DNA from: Nitrososphaera sp.
GTDB taxonomy: Archaea; Thermoproteota; Nitrososphaeria; Nitrososphaerales; Nitrososphaeraceae
Reading direction: 5' to 3'
Length of the DNA: 64,000 nucleotides
NCBI RefSeq assembly: GCF_013388945.1
Contig: NZ_JACAEH010000014.1
Span: forward strand, 62,001 to 126,000
The translations under genes were made by a program, and so were the position numbers. The notes under the pieces were generated by a model that saw nothing but the letters and a program-made list of their open reading frames with translations, was not told the origin of the DNA and searched no databases. This document shows, in pieces, positions 45,948 to 55,927 of this stretch. Position 1 is the first letter of the stretch. Each line of letters begins with the position of its first letter.

Positions 45948-46766
45948 TTATTCCTCGTCGCCTTCTTCTTCAGACTCGTCCTCTACAGGCACTTCTGCCT
46001 TTTTCTGCACCTTTCTTGCAAACACGAGATACGTCGTGTGCCCTATCATCCTCATCGACGGCCGGGTCATGCCTTCCCGCGCCTCCATCTGCCTTATCAA
46101 AAGCTCGATGCTTTCGACGTCGACAAAGCCGCTCTTTTTCAATTCAGTCGCGGTCTTTTCTATCTGGTTTGCAGTAGGGCATATCGCCACAAAAGCGCCG
46201 CTGCCTTTCAGCGCATCGTGGACGACGTCAAGCACGGTCCAAGGGTCGCCGAGGTCGACTATGGCAATGTCTGCATCCCTGACGTCGACGCCCTGGTGCG
46301 GGTCGTGGTGGTTCATTGTCACAAATTGCGCGACTCCGGCCTTCTCCAGGTTGCGCTTGGCAATCTCCATAAAGTCTGGGTTGACGTCAAAAGTGTAGAC
46401 GTGGCCCTCGGGTTTTACGATGCTTGCAAAGAAAGTCGCGGTCGCGCCGCTGCCGGTGCCAATCTCAAGGATTTTCGAGCCGTTTTTCATCCCGGTCCTG
46501 GCGGCGATAAAGCCGAGGTCTTTTGGATAAACGATCTGCGTCCTGCGCTCTGACTTCATGATAAAGTCGTGGATGGTAGGCTCTATCAGGAAAACGACCT
46601 TGCCTTCTGTCGTCCTTATCACCGACCCGTACTCCATGCCAATCGTCGCCCCCACGTCGATTATGCCAAGGTGCGTGTGCATCTTTTTGTCCGGCGTCAC
46701 TTTTGTGAGCCACTTTTTGCGCGACGTGTGGAAAAGGAGCACGTACGAGCCTTCCTCTATCTTCAC
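45948..46766 (-). CDS. trmI: tRNA (adenine-N1)-methyltransferase, TrmI type
   Basis: SERRTQIVYPKDLGFIAARTGMKNGSKILEIGTGSGATATFFASIV. Confidence 0.88.
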   Translation of the reverse strand: MKIEEGSYVLLFHTSRKKWLTKVTPDKKMHTHLGIIDVGATIGMEYGSVIRTTEGKVVFLIEPTIHDFIMKSERRTQIVYPKDLGFIAARTGMKNGSKILEIGTGSGATATFFASIVKPEGHVYTFDVNPDFMEIAKRNLEKAGVAQFVTMNHHDPHQGVDVRDADIAIVDLGDPWTVLDVVHDALKGSGAFVAICPTANQIEKTATELKKSGFVDVESIELLIRQMEAREGMTRPSMRMIGHTTYLVFARKVQKKAEVPVEDESEEEGDEE

Positions 46767-46845
46767 AGAAGGGGTAGCGAGAAGTACTGGATAAAAATCA
46801 ATCTAATGGATTCAGTCTCTAGTGCAATTTTGCACAAGGGTTAAC

Positions 46846-47130
46846 TTGCCCCGGGCGTTTTTTGAGGCGTTGTCCTGCAGGGGCCTGTGCAAGAGACACC
46901 CGCGGTTTGTGCCGACAAAAAAGATAGACTATGCCAAGGGGATGAAGGTCTGCACGATATGCGACACGGCCATTTTTGTCGGCATGCCAGACAACAAGTG
47001 CCCCTGCTGCAGAAAGAACCTGCGCACCAGGCCGCAGTACCACGGCGAAAAAGGAAGGATGACACGAGAAGCGGCAAGGCTACATCTTGTCGAGCGCAGT
47101 CACCCCAAGGAGCGACAGCGCGTTTCTTAG
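46846..47130 (+). CDS. small zinc-finger protein
   Basis: CTICDTAIFVGMPDNKCPCCRKNL; 3' end overlaps argS antisense. Confidence 0.55.
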   Translation: MPRAFFEALSCRGLCKRHPRFVPTKKIDYAKGMKVCTICDTAIFVGMPDNKCPCCRKNLRTRPQYHGEKGRMTREAARLHLVERSHPKERQRVS

Positions 47131-48972
47131 CGCTATTCCAAACGCCCTGACAAGCGCAAGCCTCGCAAGCATCTTTTCCCTGTCAGGCTCTTTTATGACC
47201 GGCACCTTTTCATAGAATAAACTGAACACGGTGGCAAGGTTGTACGAGTAGCGGGCAAGCGCCTTTGGCGACAACGATTTTGCGGCGTCTTCTACCACAA
47301 GGTCCAGCTTGGCAATCTCTTTTATCAGCGCAATTTCGGCCTCGTGGCTCAAAAGCTCGAACCTCGCTGTCGAAGGCGCCTCGACCCCGGCCTTTTCCAG
47401 TATGCGCTGCGACCGGGCATAGGCATATTGAAGATACGGCCCCGTGTCGCCTTCAAGGCTCATGGATTCTGTGATGTCAAAGGTGATTATCTTGTCCAAA
47501 TCTTGTTTGACCATGTTGTAGCGGATGGCAGAAATCGCTATTTCTTCTGCCACTGAATTGAGCTCCTCGTCTGAAAATTCGGGGTTGCGGGTCCGCACCT
47601 CTTCTTTTGCCTTTGCCTTCAGGTGGTCAAGCACGTAATCGGCGCCGACGTAGATGCCTTTCCTGCCGGACATGTGTATGAACTGCCTGTCGCCGATGTC
47701 GATGCCAAGTGCCTTGGCTGTGTTGGCAGACAATGTCACTGCCTCGTAGCCCAGGTGCTGGTAATTTGCGCTGGTTCCGATCTTGCCCAAGACCTGCGAG
47801 ATGATGCGCTGGAGGCGCGCCTGCCGCTAATCGATGATGGTCACGACCCTGTCCGCGCCGGAAAAGACGCCGGCTTTGCCCTGCGCAAGCGTAGTTGCAT
47901 GGAGCGTCGAGTCGTCCCACTGCCTCCCGTACTCGACGTAGCGGAACGGGTCGCCGACGAGCCCGAGCTTCCACGCGGCATAAGGAATGTCCTTTGCGAC
48001 GTAGGTTGCCGTGCCGTCGCTCCGCACCACCACCTTGTCCTCCTCGCCTTCTGCCTCTATCACCCAGCAGCCCCTGTTCTTGCCCTCCTCCTCGAATTTC
48101 ACGAGGCGCTCTTTTTTCAAGAGCTCAAACGCCCTCTCCCACATCTTTGAGACCACGATCTGCGACTCGAAATTCAGTATGTCATAGCGCGCCTTCAGGC
48201 GCCAGCATGTCTGCAATTGCTCGTCAAGCACGCGCTTGGTTATCTCTGCGGCAAACCTTGCAATCTCTGATTTTCCTTCCTCTATCTCCTTTAGCACAAA
48301 CTTGCGCTTTTCTGCAAGCGACGGGTCCTTTTCGTACATCTGGTTGACCTTGACGTACACGTCGTCGCCGCAGTACTGGTCGAACTTGCGGCCTTGGGGA
48401 GGCTCGGGGGAAAAACCTGCGAACTTGAAGCCTATGACGATGTCTGCCACTTGCAGCCCCGAGTCGTCGACGTAGTTGAGGACCGTGGTGTTGTGGTTTG
48501 TGGCCTTCATTATCCTGTACAGCGTGTCGCCTAAAATCACGTTTCTCATGTGGCCTACGTGGAGCGCCTTGTTGGGGTTGACGCTTGTATGCTCAATTAC
48601 CATCCGCCGGCCCTGCCCGGCGTCGATGTGGCCGTATTTTTCAGGGTCTGAAAGCACGCCTGAAAGCGTCGACGTGGAAAGGGCCGCGTGGTTTGCCGTA
48701 AAGTTGACATAGCCTGCAGGATGCGGCGCCACCGACAAGACAAGTGCGCCCGGCTTTATCAGGGGCTTTATGAACTCGATTAGCTCTGCCGCGATTTTAG
48801 CAGGCGCCTTTTTCAGCTGCTTTGAAAGCGGAAAGGCCACGTTGCAGGTGAGATCGCCAAACTCTTTTCGAGGAGGCTCTGAAACGTCAAACTGCACCGA
48901 AGGGTAGCCTGCAGCGGCAAGGCTGTCGGCGACTATCTGCCGGGTCTCTTCTACAAGCTTTCGAAAAGTCAT
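47080..48972 (-). CDS. argS: arginyl-tRNA synthetase interrupted by in-frame TAG (47827-47829)
   Basis: N-part has HTSVNPNKALHVGHMRNVILGD; C-part has MSGRKGIYVGADYVLD..TGPYLQYAYAR..C-terminal DALD-like; both parts in the same frame, joined as VVTIID-*-RQARLQRIISQVLGKIGTSANYQ. Confidence 0.9.
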
Positions 48973-49670
48973 GCCTTTACCCCCAGGTAGTTCAGCGCAA
49001 CGTGATCAATGGCCTCAATAAGGCCGACGCCTTCCTTCCCTGAAACGACGTGCGACGCCTTTGCCTTGACGTGCTCGTCGGCGTGCCCGAGCGCGATGCC
49101 GTGCCCGCACAGCTCAAACATTTTGATGTCTGTTTCGCTGTCGCCTATAGCGACTGTTTCTTCGGGCTCGGCCTTCAATATCTTCAATGCCTCTTTCAGC
49201 CCGAGCGCCTTGTCCACGCCCTTTTCGTTTATGTGAAAAGCGTACTTGCTGTCGTTCAAATACAATTGCAGCCCGTGCTCGTCGAGTATCTTTTGCCCTT
49301 CTGCGATGTCAAAGGTCCTGAGCATCACCACTTCGGTCATCCTCGGAAAGACTGGCTTTTCTTGCACGCCGTCAAGGCTCTTTTTCAAAATCTCATAGCC
49401 TTGCATGCACTTTTCTCTGCTTGCAAGTAGTTTGTGCTCCTGCGGCGCAAGGGTGATGGCGCCCCCGTTCTCGCCGACTGCAAGGCGCGTGGTCCCGCCA
49501 AACACCGCAAGCACAAACGCCTCTATCGACGACCGGCCAGTCACGTATATGACGCTGTAGCCCAGCTTGTCGAGGTATCTGAGCTTTGCCAGCGCAGACA
49601 GGCTCACCGCCCCGCCCCCGTTCTCAGTCAGGGTGCCGTCGATGTCGACTGCAAAGACCTTGATGCCCAA
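48969..49670 (-). CDS. HAD-family phosphatase (phosphoglycolate phosphatase-like)
   Basis: IKVFAVDIDGTLTENGG, VTGRS, VAIGDSETDIKMFELCGHGIALGHA; ATGA overlap with argS. Confidence 0.85.
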   Translation of the reverse strand: MGIKVFAVDIDGTLTENGGGAVSLSALAKLRYLDKLGYSVIYVTGRSSIEAFVLAVFGGTTRLAVGENGGAITLAPQEHKLLASREKCMQGYEILKKSLDGVQEKPVFPRMTEVVMLRTFDIAEGQKILDEHGLQLYLNDSKYAFHINEKGVDKALGLKEALKILKAEPEETVAIGDSETDIKMFELCGHGIALGHADEHVKAKASHVVSGKEGVGLIEAIDHVALNYLGVKA

Positions 49671-49711
49671 CCGCGAGTAAAGCTTTGGCTGAACGTTATA
49701 AGTGTAATTGG

Positions 49712-50104
49712 CTAGGCCGATATGTCCATCGCAAGCGAGCCTTTGAGCAGCTCCTTGAACCTGGCAACGTCTTCCACCGATACTTCTGGCGCCGTGGCGA
49801 CAGCCGCCGGCTTTGCCGTGACCTCTATCGCGGGCTTGACCGCAGGCTTGGGCGCGCGGGTCCTCCGGTCGGTCAGCGACTTTTGCTTTTTCACCCTTAT
49901 CTTTATCCTGAATCCCCACTGGCCCCTGCTGCTCCACCTTTCCATCTCGACCACGTCGCCGGACCCCTGCAGCCTGTCGCCCTCGGCTGTCACGACCATA
50001 AAGTCTGTCCTCTCGCCCTCCCTTATCGACGAGATCTTTTCGTAAAAGTGCTGCCAGTCAAGCGGGTTTGTTACAAGCGCCTGCACGGTCAGCAGGTCGC
50101 CCAT
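49712..50104 (-). CDS. hypothetical protein
   Basis: ORF with internal ATG at 50104 (MGDLLTVQALVTNPLDWQHFYEKISS). Confidence 0.55.
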   Translation of the reverse strand: MGDLLTVQALVTNPLDWQHFYEKISSIREGERTDFMVVTAEGDRLQGSGDVVEMERWSSRGQWGFRIKIRVKKQKSLTDRRTRAPKPAVKPAIEVTAKPAAVATAPEVSVEDVARFKELLKGSLAMDISA

Positions 50105-50288
50105 GCTGACTTCCTTGATGTAGCTTGACAAAATTTCTATGCTGCAAAACTTGGCGTACACGGCTTATCTATGGAGGGCTATGAATAAATAATTTTTGGA
50201 ACGCAGGACAGTATATCTGTAAATGTACCATTTTTACTTGAATCTATTTTGCAGATATTACACTAAAATGCGATAAAGAGTGGAAATC

Positions 50289-50795
50289 CTAGCCCAGCTG
50301 GAATTCGGCCTTGCTGCCTTCGGTTACGCCGTGCCTTTCTGAAAACCCGGCGACTGTTTCAAGCACGTACCTGGCCTCCTCTTCAGGGTTGTACGACGGG
50401 CAGTCAAGCGGCGTGCACGGCTGCAAGCTGTGCTCTATGTGCACCACGGTCTTGTCAGAGTCAAGCCAGATTATGTCGATTGGAAACTTCATGCCGTGCA
50501 TCCAGAAAGACTGTCTTGCTTCTATGTCAAATGGAAAGAGCATCGCCTCGCCCTCGTCCATGCTTTCGCGCACCCCAAGGCCCAGGCTCTTTTTCTCCGG
50601 CGTGTCTGCAATGTCTGCCAGGAGCCCTGCGCCTCCAATGTAGACAACCGTCTGGTCGTAGCCTTCAAGCCCGCCCTCCTTTGAAACTGGGACGGGGTCG
50701 CCTGACACAACAGTGTATGCTGGGTAGAACATGAGCACCACTGTCGCAATGGCGGCAGCGGCAGCCCCAAGCCCTATCGCGATTGCAAGGCGCAC
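50289..50795 (-). CDS. DUF192 family protein
   Basis: EKKSLGLGVRESMDEGEAMLFPFDIEARQSFWMHGMKFPIDIIWLDSDKTVVHIE. Confidence 0.88.
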   Translation of the reverse strand: MRLAIAIGLGAAAAAIATVVLMFYPAYTVVSGDPVPVSKEGGLEGYDQTVVYIGGAGLLADIADTPEKKSLGLGVRESMDEGEAMLFPFDIEARQSFWMHGMKFPIDIIWLDSDKTVVHIEHSLQPCTPLDCPSYNPEEEARYVLETVAGFSERHGVTEGSKAEFQLG

Positions 50796-50820
50796 AGGGC
50801 CGGATTGCAGTTTTAGGTAT

Positions 50821-52005
50821 TTATGCTATCGGACCTGAAAGGCGCAGGTGCACCAGCTGCGGGCTAGACTTGCCCTGCATTATCCTCGCGTCGTTTCCGG
50901 CCTTCCTAAAGTATGACGCAAGCACCACCGCCCAAGGCAGGACATGCTTTCCTTCCGCCTTGGAATGCAGGCTGAGGATGTTGTTGCTCCTGTCGTGTTT
51001 CAGGCCGCCGGCGCAGCTTATCTTCAGCGCAGAATCGACAAGCTCGAGCATTTCAGGCGCGCCAAGGCCTGCAAGCTTTATCCCGTACTTTTTCTCCATG
51101 ACTTCTAAAAGTCCGGTAGACGGGTCCTCGCTGTTTACCGCGTACTCTAGCATGTGCGACGCAAGGCCGTTGTCGACTGCCCGGGCAAGCTCGAGCGCCT
51201 TTGCCGCGACCGCGGGCTCGGCCTCTAGCACGTGGCGCACCTCTGTGGCTTTGCCCCACGCCTCCTCAAAGCCCTTGCTCTGCAGGCCGGCGTAGGCGTC
51301 AAGCGAGGCAAAAAGCGCTGCCTTGCCGTTGCTAGAGTCTATCGAGACTGTGTGCGCCGAGTCTATCATCATGACGTTAGAGTGTACGTCTCCCATGCGC
51401 AGCTCTATGCCGTCCGGCAGCGAGAAAAGCCCCTCGCTTCCGACGCACTGCGTTCCTGCTATGAGCCTTATGCGGGCGCCGTTGGTGGCGGCCTTTACCA
51501 GCTGGCCCCTGCACTGCGAGAGCAAGCGCAATCCCCACGCGTCAATCGTCCCTGTTATGGACGAGCGGGCGCCTGCTATGAGGCTTGCAACCTTTGAAAG
51601 CGCCGAGTCGGCGTCAAGTATGAAATACCTGCGCTCCTCCGAGCCGCGGGGGCGCTGGCCCTCGTCGCTCAGCTTTTGCAGGCGCTCGACAATCTTTTGC
51701 ATGTTTTTCACCCTGCGCTCGTGCAGGCTGACAATCTCGCCAAACGCCTCCTCGGGCGGGATGGCGCTGCAGATGAGCGGCTTTTGCTTTGACACCACAG
51801 CCAGCCTCTTTTTCTCGAGCTTTTTCACCGTCTGGTACACCTTTGTGCGCGGCAGGTTGGCATAGTATGCAAGGTCGCTTGCGGCAAGAGAGCCCCTGCC
51901 GAGCATGGTCAGGTAGGCCCTGCCCTCGTACTTTGACAGGCCGAATTCCTCGAGGCTTGACGGAAGATCATTATTTTCAATGGCGTCGGCTGGCATCTGG
52001 CGCAT
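50821..52005 (-). CDS. TrmB-family transcriptional regulator
   Basis: N-terminal LEEFGLSKYEGRAYLTMLGRGSLAASDLAYYANLPRTKVYQTVKKLEKKRL. Confidence 0.85.
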   Translation of the reverse strand: MRQMPADAIENNDLPSSLEEFGLSKYEGRAYLTMLGRGSLAASDLAYYANLPRTKVYQTVKKLEKKRLAVVSKQKPLICSAIPPEEAFGEIVSLHERRVKNMQKIVERLQKLSDEGQRPRGSEERRYFILDADSALSKVASLIAGARSSITGTIDAWGLRLLSQCRGQLVKAATNGARIRLIAGTQCVGSEGLFSLPDGIELRMGDVHSNVMMIDSAHTVSIDSSNGKAALFASLDAYAGLQSKGFEEAWGKATEVRHVLEAEPAVAAKALELARAVDNGLASHMLEYAVNSEDPSTGLLEVMEKKYGIKLAGLGAPEMLELVDSALKISCAGGLKHDRSNNILSLHSKAEGKHVLPWAVVLASYFRKAGNDARIMQGKSSPQLVHLRLSGPIA

Positions 52006-52158
52006 AGTCTTGCGGGCGGAAGGTAAAACGGATTGTCAAACATATTCGGCACAAGTTTGAAAAAATGTCAAGCTGTTACCGCCCTTCCCTGTTACCGCGG
52101 TGACAAAACTTTCCGGCACACGGGTCGTATTATCCATGTCGCACGGATGCTTGTCATC

Positions 52159-52776
52159 ATGACATCAAGATGGGTAAAGTCAGAGTCAGTTGTTAACGAC
52201 GATTCCACGCTCCCCAAACCCGGCGGGCCGCTGAGGCCGAGGCTTGAGGCCGTCCGCAAAAAGATAGAGGGCCAGGTGGCAAGGCTGGCAAGCCTGCAGG
52301 CAGGCATGAAGGAGAAGGACGCCGAGACGTTCCGCAAGCTGCTCGAGTCGATAAAGGAGAACAACGTGCAGTATTCCACGGTGCTGTCGTCTGAACTGTC
52401 GACTGCAAGGCAGGTAAGCCGCGTCGTCTCGACTGCCAAGGTGGCGCTTGAAAAGATGCAGGCAAAGCTTGCGTCTGCGTCTGACTTTGGCGACCTTGTG
52501 ATAGTCCTGAGCCCGGCGATGTCGGTTGTCAAGAACGTGCGCTCGTCGCTTGTGCCCTACGTGCCAGAGATGGAGGCAGACCTGGGCATCATTGCCGAGC
52601 TCCTGTCAGGCATCCTGGTCGACGCCGGGCAGGTGGGCGGTTACACTATCAACTTCGAGACTGCAAACGAGGAGGCGGCAAGGCTGGTCGAAGAGGCCTC
52701 CGCCACGGTAGAACAGGTAATGAAGGAGGAGTTCCCGGGAATCCCGGATCTTCCCCTCGTGCCAAAAGCTGCCTAG
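52159..52776 (+). CDS. cdvB: cell division protein CdvB (ESCRT-III/Snf7 family)
   Basis: PLRPRLEAVRKKIEGQVARLASLQAGMKEKDAETF..NELSTARQVSRVVSTAKVALEKMQ..VIVLSPAMSVVKNVRSSL; C-term IPDLPLVPK. Confidence 0.82.
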   Translation: MTSRWVKSESVVNDDSTLPKPGGPLRPRLEAVRKKIEGQVARLASLQAGMKEKDAETFRKLLESIKENNVQYSTVLSSELSTARQVSRVVSTAKVALEKMQAKLASASDFGDLVIVLSPAMSVVKNVRSSLVPYVPEMEADLGIIAELLSGILVDAGQVGGYTINFETANEEAARLVEEASATVEQVMKEEFPGIPDLPLVPKAA

Positions 52777-52886
52777 CCGGTACGTGGCTGTCCCGGCTGG
52801 GCAGCCCGGTCACCCCGGGTAGGCAAATAGCCCAACATCTTTTAACACAGCCTCTTTTCGTCGCAACCCTGCGCTAATGGTAGGCA

Positions 52887-53411
52887 TTGCTGTTCCGCAG
52901 AGACACCGCTACCCTCAGGGAAAGGGCGCAGCTTGCGCTTGCAAGCATCCAGCGCAATGCCTATGCCATGAGTGTGCTGAGGGCGAGGCTCGAGTCCAGG
53001 GTTGGAGCAAGCAATGGCGACAGCAGGCAGGAACTTGAGCGCGTCTTGGAACTTGTGAAAAACGGCGAGGTGATACTCAACGAGATGTCGGGCAAGATGG
53101 AGGCGGCAAAATACCTCGAGGAGTTCATCACGATAATCGACTCGGCTGCCGGTTCGGTTGGCGAGATACGGGACGACATTGAAAAGATGGTCCCGATTGC
53201 CGAGAGCGCACTTGCAGAGATACACGAGGCGGTTGCAAAGATATCGGGCGGCGAGTACCCCGGCGCGCCGCCTACAAGCCAGGAATTGCAAAAGCTGATA
53301 ATGGAAGAGGCCGAGAATGCGGCAAAGGCGGCGGAGGCAAAAATGCCTGTGCCCCCGGCCGCGGAGGCAGCGGCAGAACCCGAACAGGAGCGCGAAGCCG
53401 AGCCGGCGTAG
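52887..53411 (+). CDS. CdvB paralog (ESCRT-III-like)
   Basis: Helical FRRDTATLRERAQLALASIQRNAYAMSVLRARLESR...; adjacent to cdvB and cdvC. Confidence 0.7.
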   Translation: MLFRRDTATLRERAQLALASIQRNAYAMSVLRARLESRVGASNGDSRQELERVLELVKNGEVILNEMSGKMEAAKYLEEFITIIDSAAGSVGEIRDDIEKMVPIAESALAEIHEAVAKISGGEYPGAPPTSQELQKLIMEEAENAAKAAEAKMPVPPAAEAAAEPEQEREAEPA

Positions 53412-53498
53412 GGTGCAAAGTTTTTTCTTGCTTGGGCAAGATAGATTTACACCCGGGTAATTCAAACGGGGCACCAATTCCTGCTTGGACAGTAGTTT

Positions 53499-54713
53499 AT
53501 GAGTCTCGCACCCCAGGAACTTGAAAATAGCGCTAGCAAGTACGCAGCCGAGGCGATCAGGCTTGACTCCCAGGGCTCTCGCGGCATGGCAATCCAGTCG
53601 TACCAGAAGGCCATCGAGGCGCTGGTCAAGCTCGTGCAGATCTACCCGGATTACAAGCTAAACAAGGTGTACATGGAGAGGGCAAGCGCCTACCAGAACA
53701 GGATAAAGGCGCTGCAGATGTCGCACGGCCTTGAAGAGGAGAGGCCGGCACCAATCGAAAACAAGCCGCAGCCGTCAAACGGCAACGGCAAGGGCCACGC
53801 CCCGGCGCAAAAGCCGGGCAACGTCGAGACGCTCAAGGCGGACTTTGACGACCTTGTCATGAAGGACAAGCCCAAGGTCAGCTGGGACGAGGTGATAGGG
53901 CTCTAAGACGCCAAGAGGGCGATAAGGGAGTCCATAGTTTATCCAATGAAGAGGCCTGATCTGTTCCCGCTAGGCTGGCCCCGCGGGATACTGCTGTACG
54001 GCCCGCCTGGATGCGGCAAGACTCTGCTCGCAGCTGCGGCAGCAGCTGAAATCGACGGCTACTTCATCAACGTCGACGCGGCGTCGATGATGAGCAAGTG
54101 GCTCGGCGAGGCGGAGAAGAACATTTCAAAGCTGTTTGCGATGGCGCGCAAGCTCAACGAGAGCGAGGGCGTGCCCGTCCTGCTCTTCATAGACGAGATT
54201 GACTCGCTTTTGGGGACGAGGAATAGCGAGGTCGGCGGCGAGGTCAGGGTAAAGAACCAGTTCCTGACTGAGATGGACGGCATAAACGGCAAGTCAAAAG
54301 AGTCGCAGCTTTACGTTATAGGCGCTACAAACAAGCCGTGGAGCCTGGAGGCAGGTTTCCTGCGCAGGTTCCAGAAGAGGATCTACGTCACCCTGCCGGA
54401 CAACGCTTCCCGGGATAATTTGTTCAACCAGTACACGCGCCCGCTCAACACCGAGGGCAACCTGAAGATAGAGGAGCTTGCCAAGATAACCGAAGGCTAC
54501 AGCGCAAGCGACATCAAGGACATCTGCCAGTCGGTCCAGCTGCGCGTGGTCAACGAGCTGTTCGAGAGCGGCAAGGCGATGGACAGCAGCGCAAACCCGC
54601 GCGCAATAGGCACGAGCGACTTTAAGGAGATACTGAAGATCCGCAAGCCGTCTGTCAGCGTGGACATGATACGCGCCTACATGCGGTGGAGCGACCAGTT
54701 CAAGGCGCTCTAA
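53499..54713 (+). CDS. cdvC: CdvC (Vps4-like MIT-AAA ATPase) interrupted by in-frame TAA (53904-53906)
   Basis: MIT domain 53499 onward, ..[48 protein letters not shown].. in one frame; Walker A/B present. Confidence 0.9.
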
Positions 54714-54766
54714 GCCTCTCCCTTTTTTCCTAATCTTTAAATTCAAAGTCAGCTGTAGTATTTGCA

Positions 54767-54997
54767 GTGACTGCCCAAGCAGAACGACACAGATTGGAAA
54801 AAAAGGTAGATCTATTATCAAAGGCATTGCACCTTTTGCTCTTTGAAGAAAAAGAAACCATCTCAAAGAAAGAAGCTGCAGAGATAAGAGCAAGACTATC
54901 ATCTTACTTGAAAGGCAACAAAGGTGATTTTGTTGATCTGGAAGATGTCTTGAATGCTGGCAGTAAAAGTAAGCAAAAAAGCTCTAAAAGAGCTTGA
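54767..54997 (+). CDS. putative antitoxin of a RelBE/ParDE-like pair
   Basis: 76-aa helical ORF overlapping a RelE-like ORF. Confidence 0.55.
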   Translation: MTAQAERHRLEKKVDLLSKALHLLLFEEKETISKKEAAEIRARLSSYLKGNKGDFVDLEDVLNAGSKSKQKSSKRA

Positions 54998-55213
54998 TTC
55001 ACTGCCGGCGGATGCAAGAATCAAGATTCTCGATGCTTGCAGATCTATGAGTGAAGATCCTTTCTTGGGCGATGTAAAACCACTAAAGGGATTATCGGGC
55101 GTATTTAGAAAGCGTGTAGGCGGCTACAGATAGCCTTCAGCGTCAATTTCACCGAAAATGAAGTTTTGATACTGAAGGTCGGTAAAAGAGACAAGTTCTA
55201 TCAAGACTTGTAA
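54954..55213 (+). pseudogene. RelE/ParE-like toxin with frameshift at about 55130
   Basis: MLAVKVSKKALKELDSLPADARIKIL...LKGLSGVFRKRVGGYR-*; -1 frame continues IAFSVNFTENEVLILKVGKRDKFYQDL*. Confidence 0.75.
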
Positions 55214-55232
55214 GCCTTGATAGATTGTCGGT

Positions 55233-55766
55233 TTACTTTTCTTCCTTGTAGCGCTGCATCGCTTCGCTTATCTTCTTTTTCGCAGACTCTTTGTTTTCCC
55301 AGCCGGCTACCTTGACGTACTTCCCTTTTTCAAGCTCCTTGTAGTGCTCAAAAAAGTGCTTTATCTGGTCCCGGATGTGTGCAGGCACGCTGTCAATGTC
55401 TTTTACGTCTGAAAACGACGGGTCGACCTTTGCCACAGGGACTGCAACCACCTTTGCGTCCTGCCCCTCCTCGTCCTCTGTTATCAGCACGCCCACGGGG
55501 TTTGCCTTTATCACTGCCGCCGGGACTACAGGGTCGTTTCCAAGGACGAGCACGTCGACCGGGTCGCCGTCCTTTTCCTTTGTCTGCGGCACAAAGCCAT
55601 AGTTGCACGGGTAAAACATGGCGGTGAACAGCTTGCGGTCCACAAAGACCGCGCCAGATTCCTCGTCGATTTCGTACTTGATGTTGCTCCCCTTCGGGAT
55701 CTCGATAACGACGTTGATTTCTTCCGGCGGGTTCTTGCCGGCCTTGAGTGTGTCTACGAGCGCCAA
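55233..55766 (-). CDS. ppa: inorganic pyrophosphatase
   Basis: NVVIEIPKGSNIKYEIDEESGAVFVDR, YGFVPQTKEKDGDPVDVLVL. Confidence 0.97.
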   Translation of the reverse strand: MALVDTLKAGKNPPEEINVVIEIPKGSNIKYEIDEESGAVFVDRKLFTAMFYPCNYGFVPQTKEKDGDPVDVLVLGNDPVVPAAVIKANPVGVLITEDEEGQDAKVVAVPVAKVDPSFSDVKDIDSVPAHIRDQIKHFFEHYKELEKGKYVKVAGWENKESAKKKISEAMQRYKEEK

Positions 55767-55927
55767 TTTGACCGGGACTAACGCGAGCTGCTAAAGATAT
55801 AATCCTATTGGAGCGTCATGGACTCGCCGGGCTGCACAGGCGGGCACAATCCGCGCCGCATTCTTATACGCGACGGGGCTATAACAATCGTGATAAACTC
55901 TTCTTCTAGCATGGCAGAAGACGCCAA

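Noticed and set aside
47827-47829. Pyrrolysine insertion at the argS TAG
   Set aside because: No pyl genes or Pyl tRNA seen here, TAG is used as a normal stop by other genes in the window, and Pyl is not expected in ArgRS
52777-52886. GC-rich hairpins between the two cdvB genes as a riboswitch
   Set aside because: Only short imperfect stems in GC-rich sequence; not distinguishable from chance
54954-55213. Programmed -1 frameshifting in the RelE-like toxin
   Set aside because: No slippery heptamer at the AGA TAG site; a one-base deletion or sequencing error is simpler
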